A DNA stretch of 64,000 nt from Wurfbainia villosa (taxonomy: Eukaryota; Streptophyta; Magnoliopsida; Zingiberales; Zingiberaceae). This document shows, in pieces, positions 58,331 to 64,000 of the stretch. Under the pieces are notes generated by a model, which did no database searches, was not told the origin of the DNA, and saw nothing but the letters and a program-made list of their open reading frames with translations. A program made the translations under genes and the position numbers. How positions within the stretch are numbered: the stretch's first letter is position 1; each line of letters starts with the position of its first letter. Location of the stretch: NCBI GenBank assembly GCA_025175895.1, contig JAKLTH010000286.1:62001-126000 (forward strand). The letters are read 5' to 3'.

Positions 58331-59934
58331 GTAGGAGAGCAAGGTATGTGGATTGTGGATAGCGGTTGCTCAACACATATGACAGGGGATGTGAGCAAGT
58401 TCTCCACAATTAAGTATGTGAAGAAGGGAGCGGTGTCCTTTGGGAATAGTGGAAAACTCAAGATATTAGGTAGAGGTACAATTGAGGTATCCCCTAAAAT
58501 TGTCATTCACAAAGTCTTACTAGTTGAAAATATGAAATTTAATTTATTAAGTGTTAGTCAACTTTGTGATGCAAACTATCATGTCTCGTTTGAATCCTCT
58601 AAATGCATGATTAGGCACAAGGAATTAAATGATTGTATGTTAGTGGGATATAGGAAGTCAAATATTTATTATGTTGATCTTTCATATGCTTCTAACATTT
58701 CTACTAAGTGTCTTGTTGCAAAAGAAGAAGAAAGTTGGCTATGACATAGGAGATTGGGGCACATCAACATGAAAAACATAGCCAAGGTAGCCAAGATGGA
58801 GTTGGTCAAACGGCTACCAAAGATCAAGTATGTCAAGAACAAAATGTGTGATGCATGCCAAGAAGGAAAACAAACAAAGGCATCACACAAAGGTAAAACC
58901 TTAACTAATACTTCCTTACCATTAGAATTATTGCATCTTGACTTATTTGATTGTCATAGTACTCCATCTTTAAGTGGTAACAAATATTGTTTGGTTATAG
59001 TAGATGATTTTTCTAGATATACTTGGGTCTACTTTATGAAACATAAGGATGATACCTTAAAAATAATCATAGGATTTAGTAAAAGGGTTGAAAATAAAAA
59101 GAGTCTCAAAATCAACCGGATCCGTAGTGATCATGGTGGTGAATTTGAGAACTCAAAATTTTCACAATTTTGTTTAGAGCAAGGGTACAAGCATGAGTTC
59201 TCTTGTCCTAGAACACCCCAACAAAATGGGGTGGTGGAAAGGAGAAATCGTGTCTTACAAGAGGCGGCTAGGACTATGCTTAATGCATATTCTTTACCTA
59301 GCTACTTGTGGAGGCGGTTAATACAGCTATATCCAAAATAGGATTCAAATCCATAGGTTTTAGGAAAGACACCATTTGAATTATGGAATGGGACTATCCA
59401 CAATTCATTATTTCAAAGTCTTTGGATGTAAAGTGTATATTCTAAACACCAAGGATAACTTAGGAAAATTTGAATCCAAAGCGGATCGAGGAATCCTAGT
59501 TGGATACTCATCCACAAGTAGAGGTATAGAGTCTACAATAAGAGAACCCAAGGAATTGAGGAATCTTCTAATGTTCAATTTGATAAAACCACTAGTACCT
59601 ACCCTAGAAAGTCCTCCATTGATAAGGATATTAATGACAATAATCAAGGAATTACCCAAAAACTTCAAAATTTGACCATAAGGGGTAATGATCAAGGGGG
59701 AGAAAGAGGAGATTCCGATGATGAAAGGAGGGTAGAAGATAATAATGATCAATTTGAAACCCCTTCTAGAACCCTAAGAGTTCATCAAGATCATCCACTT
59801 GACCAAGTAGTAGGAGATCTATCTCAAGGAGTAAGAACTAGGTCATTTCATAGACTCTTACTAGTCAAGTAGCTCTTATTTCACAAATTGAGCCCAAATC
59901 AATCAATGATGCATTACATGATCCGGATTGGATT
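58331..59934 (+). pseudogene. Protease and integrase part of the copia pol, broken
   Basis: The aspartic protease begins WIVDSGCSTHMTG (58346), with the D-S-G active site. A stop (TGA 58742-58744) lies at the junction to the integrase zinc-binding part (HRRLGH...CDACQEGK, 58745-58880). The integrase core spans about 58910-59320: LDLFDC (first Asp), SDHGGEF (second Asp) and PQQNGVVERRNR (Glu region). A one-base deletion follows near 59310, with further frame changes at about 59350-59400 and near 59530, and a stop at 59870. The parts between are recognisable copia linker sequence (KVFGCKVYILN, GILVGYSS). No working integrase can be made. Confidence 0.88.
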
Positions 59935-61416
59935 TTGGCAATGCAAGATGAATTGGCCCAATTTGAGAGAAGTCAAGTATGGGAATTAGTACCTAGACCC
60001 AATGATAGCACCATAATTACTACAAGATGGGTCTTTAGGAATAAGCTAGATGACCAAGGAAATATCACTAGAAATAAGGCTAGGTTGGTTGCTAGGGGAT
60101 TTAATCAAGTTGAGGGGCTTGACTATGATGAGACTTATGCCCCGGTTGCTAGGTTAGAATCTATTAGAATTCTCTTAGGGTATGCTTCCTATATGGGATT
60201 TAAAGTTTACCAAATGGATGTTAAATCGGCATTCTTAAATGGTTATATTAAGGAGGAAGTATATGTAGAGCAACCACCTGGATTTGAGAACATAGATTAT
60301 CAAAACCATGTATGTAAGCTTAGGAAAGCATTATATGGGTTAAAACAAGCTCCTCGGGCATGGTATGAAAGATTGTCATCTTTCTTAATTTCTAAGGATT
60401 TTAGAAGAGGCCAAGTAGATCAAACGTTGTTTATAAAGTCAACATTAAAGGATATATTCATAGCCCAAGTATATGTTGATGACATTATTTTTGGGTCAAC
60501 AAATGATGATCTTCTCCAAGATTTTATAAAAACCATGGAAAATGAATTTGAAATGAGTTTAGTTGGAGAGCTTACCTTTTTCCTAGGTTTACAAGTCAAG
60601 CAAACTAATGAAGGGATTCACATTTATCAAACCAAATATGCAAATGAAATGATCAAGAAATTTGGTTTGGAAAATGCCAAAATTATAACCACTCCTATGG
60701 CCACTAGCACTAGAATAGATAGCGATCATGAAGGTAAATCAATTGATCTTAAACTTTATAGGAGTATGATTGGTAGCCTACTATACCTAACCGCTAGTAG
60801 ACCCGATATCTTATTTGCGGTAGGTATGTGTGCAAGATACCAATCTTGTGCCAAAGAATCACATTTAGTAGCCGTTAAGAGAATTTTAAGATATATTAAA
60901 GGCACCCTAAATGTAGGACTTTGGTATCCTAGGACTAGGTCGTTTGAATTGCTTGGCTATACCAATTCCGATTATGCCGGATGCAAATTAGATAGGAAGA
61001 GTACTAGTGGTGGATGCCAATTTCTTGGGTCCTCCCTAGTTAGTTGGAGTAGTAGGAAGCAACATTGTGTTGCTTTATCAACCACCGAAGCCGAATATGT
61101 GGCTATGGGTGGTTGTGTAGCTCAATTACTTTGGATGAGGCATACCCTTGTGGACTATGAGCTACACTACTCTAACATTAAAGTTTATTGTGATAATGTG
61201 AGTACCATCAACTTGACCAAAAATTTGGTACATCACTCTAGGACCAAGCACATTGAAGTGAAACATCACTTCATAAGAGATCATGTGGCAAGAGGGGACA
61301 TTGAACTAAATTATGTAGAATCTAAGTCCAACCTTGCCGATATCTTCACCAAAGCTCTTCCCGAAACCGAATTTTCATCATTAAGGAGAGAGCTTGGTAT
61401 GTGCTTTGTAGAGTAA
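59935..61416 (+). CDS. Reverse transcriptase and RNase H of the copia element (open frame, 493 codons)
   Basis: This is the C-terminal part of the copia polyprotein. It would copy element RNA into DNA in virus-like particles. Visible RT blocks: ARLVARGFNQ, YDETYAPVARLESIR, QMDVKSAFLNG, KALYGLKQAPRAWY and the catalytic YVDD at residues 180-183 (60472-60483), followed by FLGLQV. The RNase H part has YTNSDYAGCKLDRKSTSG, ALSTTEAEY and DNVSTINLTKN, ending KSNLADIFTKALP. The whole frame is open, with no stop or frame change, although the parts upstream are broken. The ATG at 59935 is an internal Met, not a true start. The real product would be cut from a longer polyprotein. Confidence 0.92.
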   Translation: MAMQDELAQFERSQVWELVPRPNDSTIITTRWVFRNKLDDQGNITRNKARLVARGFNQVEGLDYDETYAPVARLESIRILLGYASYMGFKVYQMDVKSAFLNGYIKEEVYVEQPPGFENIDYQNHVCKLRKALYGLKQAPRAWYERLSSFLISKDFRRGQVDQTLFIKSTLKDIFIAQVYVDDIIFGSTNDDLLQDFIKTMENEFEMSLVGELTFFLGLQVKQTNEGIHIYQTKYANEMIKKFGLENAKIITTPMATSTRIDSDHEGKSIDLKLYRSMIGSLLYLTASRPDILFAVGMCARYQSCAKESHLVAVKRILRYIKGTLNVGLWYPRTRSFELLGYTNSDYAGCKLDRKSTSGGCQFLGSSLVSWSSRKQHCVALSTTEAEYVAMGGCVAQLLWMRHTLVDYELHYSNIKVYCDNVSTINLTKNLVHHSRTKHIEVKHHFIRDHVARGDIELNYVESKSNLADIFTKALPETEFSSLRRELGMCFVE

Positions 61417-62436
61417 AATTCTAGGTATGCATGATCCTATATTTATATGTTAGCGTTATACCTTGATACATCTCACAAAAGCCTTAAGAAACCTTGATTT
61501 TTGTATTGAGACACTTAGAAACATGTGAGATGATAGGGAAGGTGTACTTGGCTCATCATGCTTGTTATGATGCATTACTATGAGCCAATGACACACCTAG
61601 AGACATGAATACCTTATGGACCAATCATTGGGAAGGCTTGTATTCAAGTAATGAATACATAGCTCTAAAAACATGGTTGGAAATTCCAAATTATATATAG
61701 TTTAAACTATGTTCATCATATTTTGAAAAACAGTTTTCAAGTGGAACACAAAAGTGATACAAAGTTTGCAAAATCTTTAGAACTTTTGTTAGGTTCCAAG
61801 TTTGTATCAATATTGAAATCTGGAAAACATATATTTTTCAAACTATTTTTCCTTAATAAAGTATGATCTCAGAAATGTGTACACAAAATTTCGTGATTTT
61901 TTGAGGTTTCTAGAATTTCTAACGCATTTCTGAAGTTGGGATGAAAAGGCTGAAATTTCGATTTAGATTTGATGATCGTTCGTAAACTAGTTTAGAAACT
62001 CCATTTTCTGATATTTAGTGTATCTTTGACATCCTAAAACTATAGTATGATAATATTGCGTATACACAAAGTTTTAGAATTTGTTTATTGCAGTGTTTTA
62101 GGGGGAGTTTCATAAATTATATCATTTTCATCCCCAAAATCCATTGTTGGTGCAAAGTTAGGACTTAATTTTTTGAAGTTTTGTTATGCTTTGCTTCAAA
62201 TATTGTTTACACATTATAAAGCATATCTTGGATTAAGGGGGAGCTTAATTTCAATCTTATACCTTAGTCCAAGATCCAACACATTATTTTTTTTCATGTT
62301 TGAATCCTTCTCTTTTTGATGTATGTCAAAGGGGGAGAAGGAGTGTTTAAGTTATAATTCATATTGAAAATATGATTATGTGCGTATTTTTAAAGACCTA
62401 ACTTAAATGATTGTCAAACATCAAAAAGGGGGAGAT
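61417..62436 (+). other. 3' noncoding region of the copia element
   Basis: About 1 kb with no gene. It contains CATCTCACA (61469-61477) and TGTGAGATG (61524-61532), matching the inverted repeat of the gag-only elements, and a similar GGGAAGGCTTGTATTCAAGT tract (61630-61650). It ends with the polypurine tract AAAAAGGGGGAGA at 62423-62435. There is no env-like frame. Confidence 0.85.
62423..62435 (+). promoter_or_regulatory. Polypurine tract of the copia element
   Basis: AAAAAGGGGGAGA directly before the TTGTTGG of the 3' LTR, identical to that of element B. Confidence 0.9.
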
Positions 62437-63778
62437 TGTTGGTGCAACAATGCTCCAAGCATTTATATATGTTTTGATGTTTGGATAATCATCTAAGTTA
62501 GGCAATGTTTTGTGATCTAATTGCGAATATGTTTAAGTGACAGGGAAATCCAAGGATGAAGCCTTGGTAAAAGAGAAGTCCAAGTATGATCTTGGCAAGG
62601 AAAGTCCAAGGGATGGACTTGGCAGCATAAGACCAAGCTTGTAGTCTTGGCAGCGTAAGGTCCAAAGTGAACCTTGGCAAAGGAAGACCAAGTATGATCT
62701 TGGCAAGGAAAGTCCAAGGGATGGACTTGGCAGCGTAAGACCAAGCTTGTAGTCTTGGCAGCATAAAGTCCAAGTGAACCTTGGCAAAGGAAGTCCAAAG
62801 TAAGGTCTTGGCAGCATAAGTCCAAACTTGGAGTCTTGGCGGCATAAAGTCCAAGCATTTGGCAACCCAAGACATGACGAAACCAAAGGAAGCTCCTGGA
62901 AGCAAGCGCAAAGGATGAACAAGTCACGGACTCGGAGGGATCCTGAAGACGCAAGGCTTAATGAGGAGCTAGAAGGTTAAGTCTAGGTCTAGGGTGTAAA
63001 ATCAAGTGTGAATTACTCACACTTGATGAGTATCAATCGCGTGATCGATGTATCGATCGGCCGAGTCGGTTGAAACCACGACCATCGATCGCGATTTGGC
63101 GATTAGCGGTCGGTGATGTTACCATCGATCGGCCCGACAAGATGGCGGTCGGATCAACGCAAAAATGAGCACAGAATGTAGTCGCACTCGACTGCGGCCT
63201 GCGATCACTCGACTGATCGCTCCATCAGTCGACTGATCACCTGGCCGTTGGAAATTGCGGCTACGAATCTCCGCGGAGATCTTGGTTCAGAAGTCGTTGG
63301 CTTCGGCGGCAGTCGACTGATGGTAAGCATCAGTCGACTGATCGAGGCCCAACGGGAAAAACAGCCCCTCTTCTATAAAAAGGGGCCTTGGAGAGCTTGG
63401 TGAAGCTAGTGCTCTCATTCCTAACTACACCCTCGTGCTCACCAAGCTTTCCCAAGTGTTTTAGCAATTCAAAACCTCCTCTTCTCTAGTTCTTAATCAT
63501 CCATCATTGTAAAGAAGAGGAGAGCATTGTAAGAAAGGTTTCTCCACCTTGGTTCATCCAAAGGAGAATATAGTGAAGCTTGGCTAGGACTAATCCACCT
63601 TACGGATTGCCGTGGAGTAGGAGCGTCATCTCCGAACCACGTACATCGGGTGTTAGCGTTGCTTTCATCGTTTTCTTACTTGTATTCTTATTCGTATTTG
63701 TATTGCTTCCGCTAACTTGCTTGTAGAAACGGAGAAAGGCTAATCACCCCCCCTCTAGCCGTTACAAAGATCCTAACA
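62437..63778 (+). repeat. 3' LTR of the copia element
   Basis: Begins TGTTGGTGCAACAATGCTCC and ends GATCCTAACA. The hairpin array (62539-62880) is almost the same as in the 5' LTR. The block 63015-63345 differs: it keeps CAGTCGACTG sites near 63227-63236, 63309-63318 and 63331-63340, where the 5' LTR has GATCG-rich sequence or none. From the TATA box onward the two LTRs are nearly identical. Confidence 0.92.
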
Positions 63779-63783
63779 AAATC

Positions 63784-64000
63784 CACAATCCGCGTGAAAA
63801 TCCCCAAATCGCGGCCCCCTTGCGGCGCTGACAACGCCTACTCGTTGTCGCCACGTCTGTGGACACCGACGAGGACACGGTGGAGCTGCCACCGACGCAA
63901 CCTCCCTAGCCGTCGACTGCCACGAGCGCCGACTGCCGCGAGGAGACTCCTTGTTGTTCTTGTCCGCAGGGATCGTCGAGGACGATCCAGTCGCCGCCGT
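63784..64000 (-). repeat. Antisense gypsy-like LTR, second part (GC-rich leader), runs off the window
   Basis: Continues the LTR of 53062-55382 after the AAATC duplication. It is GC-rich with many CGCCG and TCGCC, like the leader parts at 22300-22720 and 29370-29720. No open gene is assigned. It probably continues beyond 64000 to the LTR start. Confidence 0.6.

Larger units (their letters stand above)
55383..63778 (+). mobile_element. Full-length Ty1/copia LTR retrotransposon, target duplication AAATC
   Basis: The LTRs are 55383-56659 and 62437-63778. Flanks are AAATC on both sides (55378-55382 and 63779-63783). Order of domains: Gag with zinc knuckle, protease, integrase, RT, RNase H, the arrangement that defines Ty1/copia. 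The 1-kb noncoding 3' region, the large Lys/Ser-rich Gag and the tRNA-Met primer site would suit the SIRE/Maximus lineage, but no phylogeny was done. Stops and frame changes lie in the gag-PR-IN part, while RT-RNase H is open (59935-61416). As it stands it cannot make all its own proteins. Confidence 0.93.

Noticed and set aside
61417..62436. Search for an env-like gene after RNase H in the copia element
   Set aside because: No open frame of useful length and no membrane segment. The region is noncoding and shared in part with gag-only elements.

Overview
This is a plant nuclear genome window made almost entirely of nested transposable elements, with one recognisable host gene. Evidence for a plant: Ty1/copia and Ty3/gypsy-like LTR retrotransposons with plant-type primer sites, CACTA (En/Spm) transposons ending in CACTACAAGAAA, a Mutator-like element with a 9-bp target duplication, and a two-exon gene with very GC-rich third positions in an AT-rich setting. 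The last trait, and the similarity of the gene to the momilactone A synthase / zerumbone synthase type of SDR, suggest a monocot, perhaps of the ginger order. That placement is an inference and only weakly supported.

Layout. 1-1450: antisense 3' part of a gag-only LTR element. 2061-10868: a fold-back Mutator-like element (9-bp target duplication, 8/9 identical) split by a 7.1-kb CACTA element (2929-10017) that carries two decayed antisense genes, Tnp2-like and Transposase_24-like. 10878-17969: the low-copy island, holding a 2-kb CACTA-like non-autonomous element (12843-14879), a 208-bp tandem duplication and the SDR gene (complement of 16183-17060, two exons). 17970-34326: a gag-only LTR retrotransposon (element A) split by a 9.6-kb gypsy-like LTR element without detectable genes (22062-31687). 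34884-37709: a deletion derivative of the CACTA family. 37710-44897: long, decayed gypsy-like LTR and internal pieces. 44898-52914: a second gag-only element (element B; target duplication GATTT), which holds an antisense solo LTR of the same family (49517-51043; target duplication TAAAA). 53062-64000: an antisense gypsy-like LTR into which a full-length Ty1/copia element has inserted (55383-63778; target duplication AAATC). That copia element has an open RT-RNase H frame but a broken gag-PR-IN part.

How the parts relate. The gag-only elements and the copia element share LTR ends, the primer site, LTR hairpin arrays, clusters of a CAGTCGACTG palindrome just upstream of the TATA box, and a conserved inverted repeat in the 3' noncoding region. 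The gag-only elements stop where protease would begin. This fits a parasitic family mobilised in trans by a copia relative. Unexpectedly, a module built on GGCCACAGAAT plus CAGTCGACTG / CTCGACTG is also found in the subterminal regions of the CACTA elements, so Class I and Class II elements here share cis-sequence.

Limits: element boundaries were read by eye from repeats, terminal motifs and target duplications. No database search, alignment program or folding program was run. No tRNA, rRNA or CRISPR feature was recognised.
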